DNA of 64,000 nucleotides from Dendrocalamus latiflorus (GCA_017311315.1 CM029666.1:8059414-8123413), one strand, 5' to 3'; shown: positions 36,501-49,194, counted from the stretch's first letter. Numbers and translations: made by a program. Notes: a model not told the origin generated them from the sequence alone.

Positions 36501-38420
36501 ATTACATAGCAAGCCACAGGAATCCATGCACATGACCTGCGCACTAGTGAAGTAAATAGAGAAGTCCAGAAAATCATTAACATGCAATTATTAGCAAACC
36601 AACTGCCTGACCACATTAGAGATTTAAAGAGCATGACCAAGTCGTATGTGCCTGCACGCAATGCACCAGAGAGGGTTGAAATACCAAAGAAAGTTGAAGG
36701 TATCCCTAATTCCGTCCAGATGCCTCGGAATAAAAGGATGAGAACTTCGGCCCATCGAATCCCAAATAACCAGGGACAACTGGTGAAAAAGGATAAAAAG
36801 GACTTGACACAACCAATCATCAAAGTTCTCCATAACTAAAAGGGGAGCTAGTTGAAACCTGGCACCAGTATGGTACCTTTAGAAAAGGGTATACTAGATC
36901 TGAATATTTTCATGGAGAGAGAAACTAGCATGGATGTGTGTGCACACATCAGAGCTAAAAACTAAAGGGACTTGCCCCTGCAGCTAGAAGGAGTGGTGAG
37001 CAAGTAGAACAACTAGAAGAATCAACCCATGATGAAATAGCTATACACTATGTGCACACAGGAGAATACATAAATAGAACAACATCCAATGTTGATATTT
37101 ATTTTGCAAAAAAATTGCTACAATCATCGATTTTGATTCAGAGCCTGCATCGCTCGCTGAATATAAGAAAAGATCAGATTGGGAGGATTGAAAAAGGCAA
37201 TAGAAACCGAACTATTATCTCTTAATAAAAGAGATGGGTTTGGGCCTGTAAACCGCATGTCTCCCCATGTACACCCTGTGGGGCATAAATGGGTATTTGT
37301 TCGGAAGAGAAATGAGAAAAATGAAGTTGTAATATATAAAGCAAGGCTTGTTGCATAATGTTTCACTTAACGACTAGGAGTTGATTATGAAGAAACCTAT
37401 TCCCCGGTCATGGGTGGTATAACCTTTAGATATTTAATCTTGATGTCAGTGAACTTGAATTTAGAAATGAAGTTAATGTATGTAGTAACTGCATACCTTT
37501 ATGAAAAGTTGGATTCAGACATTTATATGAAGGTTCCTGATGGTATCCCTGTCCTGAACCAAGACAGAGCAAATAGAAATCTGTATAGTGTGAAACTCAG
37601 AAAATCACTGTATGGACTTAAGTAATCAGGCAGAATGTGGTATAATCGCTTAAGCGACTTTCTATGCAAGAAAGGCAGAATGTGTTTTGTATAATCTCAG
37701 TATATGTAGATGGTCTGAATATCATCAGAATCCTAGAAGATATAAAGGAAGCAAGCTCTCACTTGGAGTCAGAGTTCGAAATGAAAGATTTGGATAAAAC
37801 CAAATATTGCTTAGGTTTGCAGCTTGAGTATACCCTTGAAGGGATATTAGTGCACCAATCTGCATATACTCATAAGGTGTTAGAAATGTTCGGCTTTGAA
37901 AAGGTATACCCGTCAAAAGTACCGATGATCGAGTGATCTTTGCAACAGTAGGAGCACTTATGTATTTAGCAAACTGTACTAGACCGGATATTACATTTGT
38001 TGTAAATCTATTAGCAAGGTATAATACAGAACCTACCAAAAGACATTGGTAGGGAATAAAGGATATCTTTCGATACCTCCAAGGAAGCAAAGATCTTGAA
38101 CTATTCTACAGAAAAAACCAAGATCTGAATATGACTGTCTATGCAAATGCTGGGTACCTGTCAGACTCGCATATAGTTAGGTCACAAAAAGGTTATCTAT
38201 TCCTGTATGGTGAAACTGCAATTTCATGAAAATCGTGTAAGCAAAATCTTGTATCGACTTCGATGAACCACTTGGAAATCATAGCATTGTATAAAGCCGC
38301 ACGAGAATGTGCTTGGTTTCGATGAATGATTCACCACATCCAGCAGTCATGTGGGTTGAATATCATGCAAGTTCCCACAATTATCTATGAAGATAATGCA
38401 AGTACTCGTATTTTTTTAGA
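36500..38420 (+). mobile_element. Decayed copia retrotransposon fragment (pol linker, RT, part of RNase H)
   Basis: Interrupted frames show RT segments: HKWVFVRKRNEKNEVVIYKARLVA (about 37289-37359), VDYEETYSPV (about 37383), a degraded catalytic region, IYMKVPDGI, VKLRKSLYGLK (to 37625), and KYCLGLQLEYTLEGILVHQSAYTHKVLEMFGFEKVYPSKVPM (37804-37929). An RNase H scrap near 38350-38410 follows (CGLNIMQVPTIIYEDNAS). Stops and frame changes are frequent. The fragment ends abruptly in a T/G-rich tract at about 38412, and no LTRs could be assigned. Confidence 0.8.
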
Positions 38421-38942
38421 GGGGGTGGGATATGGCGGATCCGTTGGATGGAAATCAAACATCTTAGATTTGTTTTTTTGGAGGGGAAGGGGTATGGGAG
38501 ATCCATTGAATGGAGATCCAAGGTCCAAAATCTGAGTGGTCTCAACCAAAAAACACTCAAGTGCTTCTTAGCACTTCTCATAATAAAATTAGGAATAGTA
38601 TGTTCACTTGGAATATTATTGGTATGAAAAAATGGGTTAATTATCAAGTTGTTATATGCACCTACCATGTTTCTTTCAAAGATAGCTAGCTAGCTGCTGA
38701 GTCCGAGTTCATACGGCCCTTTTGGTCAACTGACGATGCTGTGGGTCTTGGAACAAGTACGCAACAATTTCATAGAAAATAGTATAACCCCGCATAATTT
38801 ACAAAAAAATTTCAGCATTTAAAACAGGTTCTAAGTATAGGTGAAATCATGTGACTTACAACTCGACGTGCTTTAAGGACTTCACTAGTCTTTCCTTGCT
38901 ATATCTATAGGAGTATTTACAAACATGCAAGATTGTTTCTAG
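38421..38942. other. Intergenic or retroelement flank
   Basis: 38410-38530 has two similar GGATCC(G/A)TTG(G/A)ATGGA(A/G)ATC-type blocks with T-runs before GAGGGG, a local imperfect duplication. No gene is supported. Confidence 0.5.
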
Positions 38943-38947
38943 CCATT

Positions 38948-41918
38948 TGTAACATCCCAAAAAGGGAACTATTGTAATTGCGAAAATTATAAAAATATTT
39001 TAATTGTTTTCTAGTGTATCTCAAAAACAATTGGCGTTATTCGAATTTCTTAATTTGGTTTCTTGCCAAAAACCCGATTAATAAAAATCAAGAACTTGGA
39101 ATCAAGAACCGAGATTGAAATTTTAAATTTAGAAAATCCAAAACCCCTTGGAAGTCTTAAATTCAAATTTAAAAATTTGAAATCCTGATATTCAAAACTA
39201 TGGATAGAAATTGAAAACCAATATAAAATATTTCCCATCCAATATGCATATCTGAAAATTCAAATCCGGAAAATTAAGATTTATTTCTCCAAAACTCGAC
39301 AATCTTAAAATTAAATTGTTGAATGCAAAAATTTGAACCAAGCTTTCAAATTTAAAACCTAATTACAAATCTAAATATGAAATTTAAAAATTCAGAATTT
39401 TTTCTCTCAAATTTTGGGCCCGGCCCATTTCTTTTCCCTCCCCCGGCCCGCTTCCTTTTTCTTCTTTTCCCGGCCCTTTTCCTTTTCTTCTCCGGCCTGT
39501 TCGAGCCGCTTCTTCTTTTCTCTGGCCTTCAGCCCAGCCGACGCCTTCCTCCTTCTTCCTTTCCCCGTTTCTTCCTCCTTCTTCCTCTGTTCATGGCGCC
39601 GCCGCCTAGGCCGACAGCCCAGCCCACACCAGCCGCTCCACCCCTGGTTTCTCCTAGCCCCGCTCCTGGTTTTCCCCATCACATTTGCGCCCATGCCCCG
39701 GCATTGCTTCGCCCTGCTGCGCTTCAATGGCGCCCATGCCGGCAGTACTCCTCACCCATGCCGGTAGTACTCCACCGAGCGCGTGCACCAGCAATATGAC
39801 TACCTCCCCCTCACCTATAAGAAGGGTTGAGCCTCCCGGTGCCTTCCCTTGCCCCCCTTCTCCTCCCTCAAACCGGGCTCGCTCGAGCAGCGCCCCTGTG
39901 CTCACGCTGGCCGCCACCATTTCGTGCCATCCCGTCGCTCCGACCATCCCCTCCATAAACTGATCGCGTCACGGTGTGCCCCCAAAGGTCTTCCACCTTC
40001 CCCCTCGAATAATTGAACTCCGGTGCCCCCGGCTCGCCGCAGAACCGTTCTTCCTCGCCTCTGACCAAAACCGACTCCACCGTCGCCATCTCCTCCTCGG
40101 TCGGCCCCAACCAGATTACTCATGGTGAGAGCAACTCCTCGGTGCCTCGAAGCTCCCTCAACTGCTGGCTGACGCTCTCCCCTGCTGGCGGGACCCCTCC
40201 ACGGTGGCCTCCCCGTGCCGCCGCCTGTGCTCATCGCCAGCTCGCTTTGGCCTCCCTCCGGTCACATCGATCTCTCAGGGTGAGCTCCTTGCACTCTACT
40301 CGTGCTTGTGCTCACCCTAATCCGCTCTCCTCTCTCTTCGGCCACCGACGCCGTATTCGGGTCCCCACACCCGGCCGCCTCCCACCGCAGCCGGTCCGTC
40401 ACGGTGCCGTGCGACCGGAGCTGCCACCCCAGGGGTTTCCTCTCCTCCACGGGGTTCCATTTTGCTGGTCATCGCTACCTCCCCGGCTGCTCCTCACCGG
40501 CGTCACCGCCGCCCAACCCCGGTGCCTCCCTCCTCTGTTTCGGTCTCTGCCTCAGCCAGGAGTACCCCCTGCTCTATTCTCTACCGAACTGGCTCCCTCC
40601 TCTTTGTCTCTTTTGTATGACATGTGGGCCCAACTAGAAGATGGCCTCTAGCTCATGTGTATCTTTGTATCCTCTCAATTTATTTCTAAATCTTGAAAAT
40701 TTTTTATCTAAAATTTTCTCAATTGAGCAAAGTAATAAAATATGATTTATTCATAAGGATGGAAATGATGAATTAGTTGCAAAATTATAATGGAGCCCCT
40801 TGCAATTAAAAACATGCCTTTAATTAATTTCATGGCAATAAAGAATAATAAAACAATACATTAATTCTCATATAAAACTAAAACAAAAATATACATGATC
40901 TATTTTCAGATGACAAATAATCGACTTGGATCCAATGGATATTGATGCTAAAAATTAAATATGTGAAACTAATTAAAAGATTCTCTTTTATCAATCAAAG
41001 GTACTAGAAGCTAATCCTACATAATTTAAGACGCACGTTTGAAGCCTTATAAAGATAATTTTAACACTTTCAAATTCTACTCTGGAATCGTGTGGAGCAA
41101 CGAGCGAATTGTCTCTTGTGGTGAAAGTGTACAAACTCTGCAAAGTATAAAACTGTTCGAACAGCCATGCCCATAGTCAAGGGCGGACATGAGAACTTCC
41201 TCGAGTTAGTTCTATTTCAAAACTTTTGAGGGTGGGAATAAAATTGTCAGGCAGATGTAAACCTAACTTCGAAATTTTTCTTGGAGGGATGTACTTCAGT
41301 GTTGTTGATAAGGTGGAAGTGGCATAATGATCAAAAGCTATCATAGGTGAATGGAACCATGTAATCGGTGGATGGAACCTACACCGCTATAAATACTGCA
41401 TGATTTCAATCTCTTTAACGCATGTTTGTAAAATACGAAGTCATAGGAATTTTAATTATAATTATTGCAAATATCGCATTAAGCAAATAAAAGAACCTCA
41501 AGCCTCACTTGACAGACTTGCATCTATTATTATTGCATCCTGTGTGGTGGCTTGCTGAATACTGTCGTACTCACTCTTACTTAATTACCATCATTCAGTC
41601 AGAAAGAAAATAAAGTTAAGCCCCGCGATGCTTAAAAAGGGGTCGACAGAGCTGGAAGACAAGGATCCCATGGATTAGGTCACGAACCCCAGTTGGCTGC
41701 TTGTGGGCAAGTCCTGCGGGTCCTACCTGTGTGAAGTTTCCGCTGTTGCATTTTATTGTTTTCGGCCTATAAGTAAGTTCGTTATTACTGTATTATTTAC
41801 GCTTTCGCATGATATGTTTTTAATATACAGTAATATATCTGTGAGTACTATCTACTGATTCAGATAATAGTGCGGTGGAGTCACAGAGAATTTGAGTTTG
41901 CTAACCCGACGTTCGGCA
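38948..41918 (+). mobile_element. Solo LTR, gypsy-like (2,971 bp)
   Basis: It begins TGTAACATCCCAAAAA and ends CCGACGTTCGGCA. A perfect 5-bp target duplication CCATT lies at 38943-38947 and 41919-41923. No retroviral-type protein domain is readable inside. The CG/CT-rich open frames at 39377-40651 are low-complexity Pro/Ser/Ala sequence. The TGTAACATCCC start is common in grass gypsy LTRs. A non-coding derivative element is the alternative. Confidence 0.78.
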
Positions 41919-41923
41919 CCATT

Positions 41924-42338
41924 TTTTAGATTACCACTGTGAACACACGCACACACAAACACTTTTTCTATGTGATATATACGCGTAAGGGATCCTTATG
42001 CGTAAAGGTGGATAACCAGAATTTGGGGAAAACGAGCGATTTGCCCGTAATATGTGATCAGGCAACACCTCGAACTCGAATTCTGATCGCTAGTTCGATC
42101 CATTGCCACTTGTCAGTTGTCACGCACGATTAAAAGCCCGCATAAACGGCAGCACGGCCAATTATTTCTCTGCAACTCGAGTACTCACCGTCGGTGGATA
42201 CAGCTAGTACAAGTTGGAAACGCAAGCGGTACATAGAACCGCCACCCTGCCCATGACCCATGTGCCACGCACGCAGCAAAAGTGAAACAAACGATCCACA
42301 CGCACGCACACGTACGCGCGCGCATCTTGGCCGATGGC
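41924..42338. other. 3' flank of the bark-storage-protein-like gene
   Basis: No gene is supported. 42290-42330 carries a CACACGCACGC-type simple repeat close to the stop codon of the minus-strand gene. Confidence 0.5.
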
Positions 42339-43389
42339 TCACATGTCCTCGGGCAGGCCGGCCCGCTTGCCGCCGCCGCCCAGGAGCGGCACGAACTTGA
42401 GCATGACGTCCACGGCGTTCTGCGCGGCGATGCTGAGGAACGTGCTGGCCTCGTTGCCTAGCGAGGAGCCTCCCCCGGCGAGGTCGGAGAGCGAGCGGAT
42501 GGTAAGAAAGGGGACGCCGAGCTGGTGCGACACGAGCGCGACGGCGGCGCTCTCCATCTCCACAGGGGTGCACCCAAACTTGGAGCTCAGGAACTGGCGG
42601 TACCCGGCGTTGTCGAGGAACACGTTGGCGCTGCACCCCCTGCTCACCCGCGTCACCCTCGGCGCCCGAGGCAGGCACGTCGTCGCGTTCACGCACGCCG
42701 GCAGCTCCATCCCCTGCACCACAAACACGCACGCATGCATCGATCAGATGCCGGCCGGCCGGCGATCGAACTGTCGTTAGCATGAAGCAAATACGATACC
42801 TCCAGCTTCTCGGCGAGGGCGAAGTAGCGCTTGTTGACGCGGACCCAGAAAGCGTGCTGGCGCTCCTCCGGCGTGCCGGCGGCGGGGAAGATCTCCTCCG
42901 GCTGGTACCAGATGCTGTTCAGCTTGTTCGCCGACAGCTCCGGGTTGCCCTGCCCGACGGTGTAGTCGGAGAAGTTGAGGAAGCCGTACTCCCGCGTGTA
43001 GTCGCCGGCGGCCTCCAGCGGCAGCTCGTTCTCCCGCCCGTCGCCGTACCGCTGCGCCCCATGCAACCAGTAAAAAAAATCATTTTGCACCTAACCATCC
43101 GCGCATGCGTGACATGACATGATATATACTGGAGTAATTTTGTACTACCTGCCAGTTCCAGAGGGATAGGTGCGCCCAGTACTCGGGGATGGTGACGTCG
43201 CCGATCTGGAGGTCCTCGTTGGCGTTGCCGGCGATGCCCCAGTGCACGACGCCCTTCACCAGGAACAGGCTCAGCAGCAGCTGGGTGGTCAGTCCGGCAT
43301 TAAGCTACACATGCGTGCGTGCCACAAGGAGAATGCCCATTGATTAACTAGGTCAACATCCACAGATCCACTGGTTTCATGTACGCAAA

Positions 43390-43423
<34 letters not shown>

Positions 43424-45035
43424 CATGTATACCATGCTCAGCCCTGTCATGACCATGACGACCTTTTGGTCTCCAATGGTTCCGAAGCGAAACCTTCGCC
43501 CTTCAAGCAAAAACATGAATATATACTGGTCATAATAAAGAAGCTGACAACACACTGCGTGTGGAAATACGTCTGTTAATTAATAGAACCATTTTACCTG
43601 TTAATTGTATATGATCGACATATATACATCATGTTCAAATTATCCGTTTTGGTAGTATAGTTGCTACAAATTAATAATAGTTAATTGGGTGTGTATAGGT
43701 ATCATCCGGATCTTTTATTCCTAACAATCATCCAAATCTCGGACCATTGGATTAGAGATCTAACGGGATTTTATTTTTGGAGGGAGGAGATTTTTTTTTG
43801 AGGGGGGAGATTGTTTTTTTGGAGGGGGCGGAGAGAATTTATGACAATTGGATTTCTAATCCAACGGACACAAATCTGGATGATAGCTAGAAAGAAAACA
43901 TCCGAATGATGTTTATCATTACCCTAGTTAATTTGCAGATTTTTTTGGGAGTAAGTCGTCTCTGTTCAGTAAATGTTGTGTTCGTGTAAGTCGTCCGTTC
44001 AGTAAACGTCCAGGTTAATTCTGATCATCAGTGTATAGCCACCATTTAGGTGCAAAAACAGCCACTGCTCCCCGCAAGTCCCAGCTGCATCTCTGGTTCT
44101 TCAGGTCATGCATGCATGGTAGTATATTTCAGGACTGTTTGTTCGCCATATGCATGCATGCCAACAATTAATGAGATTCTTTCGGCACAGTACGTACTTA
44201 CATCATTTTAGTCGTTCTGATCACGCCGACAGTGATATTTTGCAATTCTTAACAAATATTTCTTTCACATCATAGCTGCATGTCACCCTCAATGATCCAA
44301 CTAATTAAAGGTTGACATAATTAACGCAAGCTTAAGAAAACATATTACGTGGTGTCATGCCATTTTATGTCGTCATATTTTGTCGTATAAAGCAATTAAG
44401 ATATGTTACCAAGTAAAGTAAATAGCCACTTACCCACTTCGGTAAGTTAAGGTAGCCAGATTTTTCTTTCTTGGTGCGCATATATATACAGAGAGAGAAA
44501 GTGCATATACTGTGTGTGTGTGTGTGTGTGTGTGTCACCCTCAATGACCTAGACAATGCAACCTTAAGAAAACTTATGTGCTGTCATGCCACATGTTATG
44601 TCATATAATTTCATTATTTTGTCATATAAGGCAAGCTAGGATGATGTATATAGTAAGTTGATATCTATGTTACTAAATTAAGTAGGTGGATAGAGTTAAT
44701 TGATTCTTCTCCCTTGATGCACATGCATGGAGATCCATCTATGCATGCTCATCTGATCATTAGCTTATATGTCATATCTGTTATATACATGTACCTTGGA
44801 CGTCCAGGTAGGGGACGGTTTCGCTGGGCTTGAAGCTGGGTGAGTTGAGGACGGGGTTCATCTCGTAGGCGTTGGGCACGACGAGCCCGACGAACGGACC
44901 GTCGCGATTCGCCCGGCGGATGGCGTCCCAGGCCTTCCTCGAGATGAACCCCTCCGTCGCCGTGGCCATCAGCACCACCGCAAGCCCAGCGGCGACGACC
45001 ACGCCGGCAGCTGGGAGCTGCCTAACACCACCCAT
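42339..45035 (-). CDS. Bark storage protein / nucleoside phosphorylase-like protein (5 exons)
   Basis: Minus-strand exons are 45035-44795, 43500-43433, 43304-43149, 43051-42800 and 42713-42339, with consistent phases, giving 363 residues. The N-terminus (MGGVRQLPAAGVVVAAGLAV...ATATEG) looks like a cleavable signal peptide. Family features are FVGLVVPNAYEMNP near residue 50, the glycine-rich GTIGDQKVVMVMTGLSM strand, VVHWGIAGNAN (exon 3), the late VEMESAAVALVSHQLGVPF with paired Glu, and RSLSDLAGG with the Asp used for purine N7 in nucleosidases. Plant members act as vegetative storage proteins or as secreted or vacuolar nucleosidases; which applies here is not decided by sequence. Intron 1 contains a Mutator-type MITE, and intron 2 a trinucleotide repeat beside the donor. 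Confidence 0.9.
43388..43422. repeat. (AAT)n microsatellite
   Basis: About eleven AAT units lie in intron 2 of the bark-storage-like gene, about 10 bp from its splice donor at 43432-43431. Confidence 0.95.
43687..43924. mobile_element. Mutator-type MITE (238 bp) in an intron
   Basis: A perfect 9-bp target duplication TAGTTAATT lies at 43678-43686 and 43925-43933. Long imperfect terminal inverted repeats start GGGT at both ends and share ATCATCC, GGATCTTTT/GGATGTTTT and CCATTGGATTAGAGAT/CCGTTGGATTAGAAAT. The centre holds T-runs with GGAGGG. A 9-bp duplication with long inverted repeats is diagnostic of MULE-derived MITEs. Confidence 0.85.
44511..44535. repeat. (TG)n microsatellite
   Basis: An uninterrupted TG run of 25 bases lies in intron 1 of the bark-storage-like gene. 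Confidence 0.95.
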
Positions 45036-47609
45036 GCTGCCTAACACCAACTCTCTAGTCTCTGCAGCTAGCTAGCTCGAGCTCACACGACAACTGTGTC
45101 TGTGTGCTAGCTATGTGATTGTTGTGTGTGTGTGTGTTGTGTTGAGAAGTACTCAAATATATAGCTAGTTAGAGCTGGGGAGGACTGATTTGATCTTGGT
45201 AGCCATTTGTTAATAGTTGTATCTAAGTCGATTTTTCTAAAAAGTACAAGGCAGACGCATATATTTAATATATACATGTATATCGTACTCATATCACCTA
45301 TATGTACGCATACGTACATTCATATGCATATGTTTGAAATTTATCCGAGACAATCAAGATCTCACGGAGCACAGATAGACGCTTTTCCACTGAACACAAC
45401 TGTAAATTATGTTTGAGATGCATGTGCAGAGTGTCTATACATTGATCCAATGGTTCAAAAATACAACAACAAAAATAGTTTCAGCAAATATTTGTGTTTT
45501 TCGTATAGATCTCGTAAATATGATTGAGTTTGATCTTAAAATTTTAGTGAGATATAAAACATATATACCCTCTTAGCGTATGTTTTTTAATTTTTTAGAA
45601 TCTTCTTAATTAGTTATGTGAAAATGAAATTTGCACCAATTTCACATTTTCACCTTATATTTGACTACTTTAAAAAGCATACTTAAATCACCTTATAAAT
45701 ATACATCTTCTTATTAAATATTATCCGTTCGCTGTCTTACTAGTTTTAATAATAACCTCGTGCAGGTCGTGGAACATGTAAGAAAAACAAGTTGACTGTC
45801 AATAGTACGGGATTGTAGGATAAACAATATGTGTAATCAACTGAGTAGGTGGTATTAATTTGGACGCTTCCGCTGCTCCTGTCGGTCACCGAATCGATAT
45901 ATTAAATGAGTAATCCAAACATCACCCTTATTATTTACATCCCTTATATAAAAATTAAGTGTTATGTATGTTCCATCATTTATATTGTCTTCTAATTCTT
46001 TTAGGTTGAAGGACCATACGAAAAGGTTCAAAGTTTTATTGTAATGAGCCATTGTTATTTTAGAGAAGCGAAAATTTAGAATTTACATATTTTTTCTGGA
46101 CAGCTTGCAGAGGTGGCGGTCTGACCAGCCAGTTTGTGTTGCTTTGACCAAAATGAATGATTTTGGAAAATTGAGTCATGGATTGATGTGGGTTGACCTA
46201 CGTCAGTACATATGTGTTGCATGAAGTATATTTTAACTAACACGGGTTAAGTTGCGAAGAATTTATGTCTAAAAACGATTTCTTGGTTTTTGGATATGCA
46301 AGATTGCTTGGAGTCAACCATGGTCAACAGCGAGAATTGGGGCTACGCTCATGGAGGAGCTGAGGTCCAAAACGATCAAAGATGCTGTGTGAGATGGCTG
46401 ATCTCAAGTATGGCACAAGTAATACAAAAAATGTTGAAGGGAAGTTCAAGCGATGAGTTGCACTATATGGCTTGGTTGGTCTAAGTTGGGCGTGGTCTGG
46501 TGGAACTAGATCAAGAGAGACCTATCGATGTGTGGCAAGCCAGTGATGCACCTACACGTGGCAAGTATGACGATTGCTTGCAAGGAAAGATGAAGACAAG
46601 GTCAAGAAACGATATTTTGGTAAGTTGACCAAAACACCAAAAACTATCTTAGATCAAAATTGCGGTGCTTAAGCGACGCTTCAAAAGACAACTTAGGTCA
46701 AGGAGAAACTGAGAAGATCAAATTAGATTAAATGTTAAGGACTTAGCAGATTATGGCTTATGCGCTTTAAAAAGTGTGCATAAGTGTAGCATGTGAGTAA
46801 AACCTGCGTTGTGTGGGGTTAATGAGTTTTCTCTATTTGTGTTAAGTAGATAGTGTCCATTAAGGTTAAATAGGGCTAATTGTCTTGTCTATTCAACGGG
46901 TTAGGATGAAAACTTGCAAGTTAACTATCCAACCATCGAACTTTTCTCATTAAAGCCAAGTATTCTAGAGTTAGGGTTTGATAAGTGTAAGTGTTGTGGT
47001 GTGCTTTTTTGTTCTCTAGGTGGAGTGGTTATAAAACCTTCATCCTCAAGTAGCGATATATTTAATTTGTTCATCTCTTATGGATTCCTTTTGTTTTGAT
47101 TGATTTGCTCTTGTTTTGATTGGTTTAAATCTTGCCTCTCCCCTTTCTTGATCTTGCTGGATACAAAGAACAAGTAAGTGACGGAGATATACCTTGAAAA
47201 TCAATCTCCCTCTATTTAAGCATCAGGTTTGGCAAGTTTTTGAAGTTACTTAGTTTTTGCTTAATTTAGCCTCTCCAAGTGATTTCTTGATCCAATTGTT
47301 TTTGCCTTGATTTTTTGGGTGTTCTAACTTGCTATGATATGTGAGAATACATTTAGAGCCATCTTGGCCACCATTCACTCATGAGCAAATTATATTCACC
47401 GATTTTTATTTTTATCTGATTTTAGTGCAATCTTCTTTCAAATGGAAAAAGGTCGGAACTTTGGTAACATTTTTTATCGTTGGATGGAATAAGTTCCTGA
47501 CATCTTAGAGAAGGTGCATACCAAATTTTAAGTGATTTGGCGTCTTGGTTTGAGAGTTAGCTCAATTATGGTTTTGGCCCGGTTTTAGTGCAGCTGAGTT
47601 TCATGAATC
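45036..47609. other. Gene leader, then old degenerate repeat sequence
   Basis: 45036-45180 is the probable leader and promoter of the minus-strand gene, with a GT-rich simple repeat at 45121-45140. From about 46090 the sequence resembles 26560-26860 and appears to be an old retroelement-like repeat, into which the 10.2-kb gypsy element later inserted. No gene is supported. Confidence 0.5.
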
Positions 47610-47614
47610 AGAAT

Positions 47615-47863
47615 TGTTGTGGCTACAGGCCAAACAGAGAGAGAGATGGTAGTGGAGAGTGATGGAGATGAGTATAATGGTTTGCCCCCTCCCCATGGCC
47701 TGTATTCATATATATATATACACATGAGGAGTGCTTTTACAGTTATACCCTTACATCTGGTTATCCCCTCTGGGGGCAGTTATGTCACTACACATGGCCT
47801 ACTCTGGGCCTTATAATCTCCTACCAGGCCTGCTGAGTTTAGGTGGGGGCCACCCCTACGACA
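47615..47863 (-). repeat. 3' LTR of the non-autonomous gypsy element
   Basis: Plus-strand boundaries are TGTTGTGGCTAC and CCCCTACGACA. It contains a (TA)n run at 47708-47720, two bases longer than in the other LTR. Confidence 0.92.
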
Positions 47864-48231
47864 GGAGCCTCTCATGGTAAAGGGCTTCACGGGGCCGAAG
47901 CCATGTTGCCGAGTCCTTTGGCCCCCTCCGTCCCCGCGGCCTGTGAACTTTTCCAAACTTGACCCGGGGCTGCGCTGCAGCCGAAGTAGACGTGCGCGCC
48001 GGCGGCGTTGCACTGGCACAGGTCAGCGTAGCGGGCCCCTGAGCCGCCGCATGAGCCGTAAGTGATAAGGGACGTGCTGCGACGCTCGGTCTTCCGGCCG
48101 TCCACGTGGTGAAGCGTGCTTGGCGCGGTGCGGGCGTTTGAGGCGTCATGACCATGAATATGACGGCGGATTCCCGGCAGTTGGACTTCTGCCGATTGGC
48201 CTTCCGCCGGTTGGCTCCCCTGCTGATGGGG

Positions 48232-48240
48232 TATATATAT
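48232..48240 (+). promoter_or_regulatory. TATA-like box on the strand of the antisense gene
   Basis: TATATATAT lies in a GC-rich surround (GATGGGG before, GACGCTGG after). It is about 1.5 kb upstream of the antisense gene start, with the 65-bp repeat array between. It is a candidate promoter only. Confidence 0.3.
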
Positions 48241-48610
48241 GACGCTGGTGCGGCGTTGCTCCTGCGTATATTGTGATAGAAGCTGCTCCCCTAAAATGGG
48301 CCCCTGCCGTGCATCAACATTCCTGGGTGACACTGAACGGCTTGGGGAATGTTGATGCACAGAAGGAGGTCCATTTTTCTTGGGAGCTTGGTCAGCGCCG
48401 ATTATCGACAGCCAGCCGCGCTTCCTGCCCCCGCACCGCACTTCCGCAGGTGACAGCAAGGTCTACCCTGTTTTTCTTAACAGGCCTACCTACAGTCGGC
48501 GTTCCTGGTGGAGCCCGCCGGCATTACCTTTTATGTTGATGCACTGTAGGTGGTCTGTTAAGGAAAACGAGGCAGACTTTGCGGGACAAGAACCCCGCCT
48601 TTGCGGCGCC

Positions 48611-49194
48611 CCGCCGAGGTAGGCGCACGCGCTCCGTCCCCCACCCTTCGGACGGGTGGCGGTGGAGCTAGCGCCCAGCCGAAGTAGACGCGCGCGCTCC
48701 GTCCCCGCCCTTCGAACGGGTGGCAGCGGAGCTGGCGCCCAGCCGAAGTAGACGCGCGCGCTCCGCCCCCTACCCTTCGAACGGGTGGCAGCGGAGCTGG
48801 CGCCCAGCCGAAGTAGACGCGCGCGCTCCGCCCCCTACCCTTCGAACGGGTGGCAGCGGAGCTGGCGCCCAGCCGAAGTAGACGCGCGCGCTGCGTCCCC
48901 TACCCTTCGAACGGGTGGCAGCGGAGCTGGTGCACAGCCGAAGTAGACGCGCGCGCTCCGTCCCCTACCCTTCGAACGGGTGGCAGTGGAGCTAGCGCCC
49001 AGCCGAAGTAGACGCGCGCGCTCCGTCACCTACCCTTCGAACGGGTGGCAGCGGAGCTGGCGCCCAGCCGAAGTAGACGCGCGTGCTCCGCCCCCTACCC
49101 TTCGAACGGGTGGCAGCGGAGCTGGCGCCCAGCCGAAGTAGACGCGCGCGCGCCGTCCCCTACCCTTCGAACAGGTGGCAGCGGAGCTGGCGAC
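48611..49194. repeat. Tandem array, about nine units of about 65 bp
   Basis: The unit contains CAGCCGAAGTAGACGCGCGC, GCTCCG, CCTACCCTTCGAACGGGTGG and CAGCGGAGCTGGCGCC. Central units are nearly identical; the first and last are diverged. The TTCGAACGGG core is palindromic. Confidence 0.95.

Noticed and set aside
39377..40651. Pro/Ser/Ala-rich open frames up to 212 residues
   Set aside because: They lie inside the second solo LTR, overlap on both strands and match no family.
42334..43117. Plus-strand open frames opposite the bark-storage-like gene
   Set aside because: They are shadows of GC-rich minus-strand exons 4 and 5.
48600..49194. CRISPR-like regular array
   Set aside because: Units are contiguous with no unique spacers, and the sequence is plant nuclear DNA. 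It is an ordinary tandem repeat.
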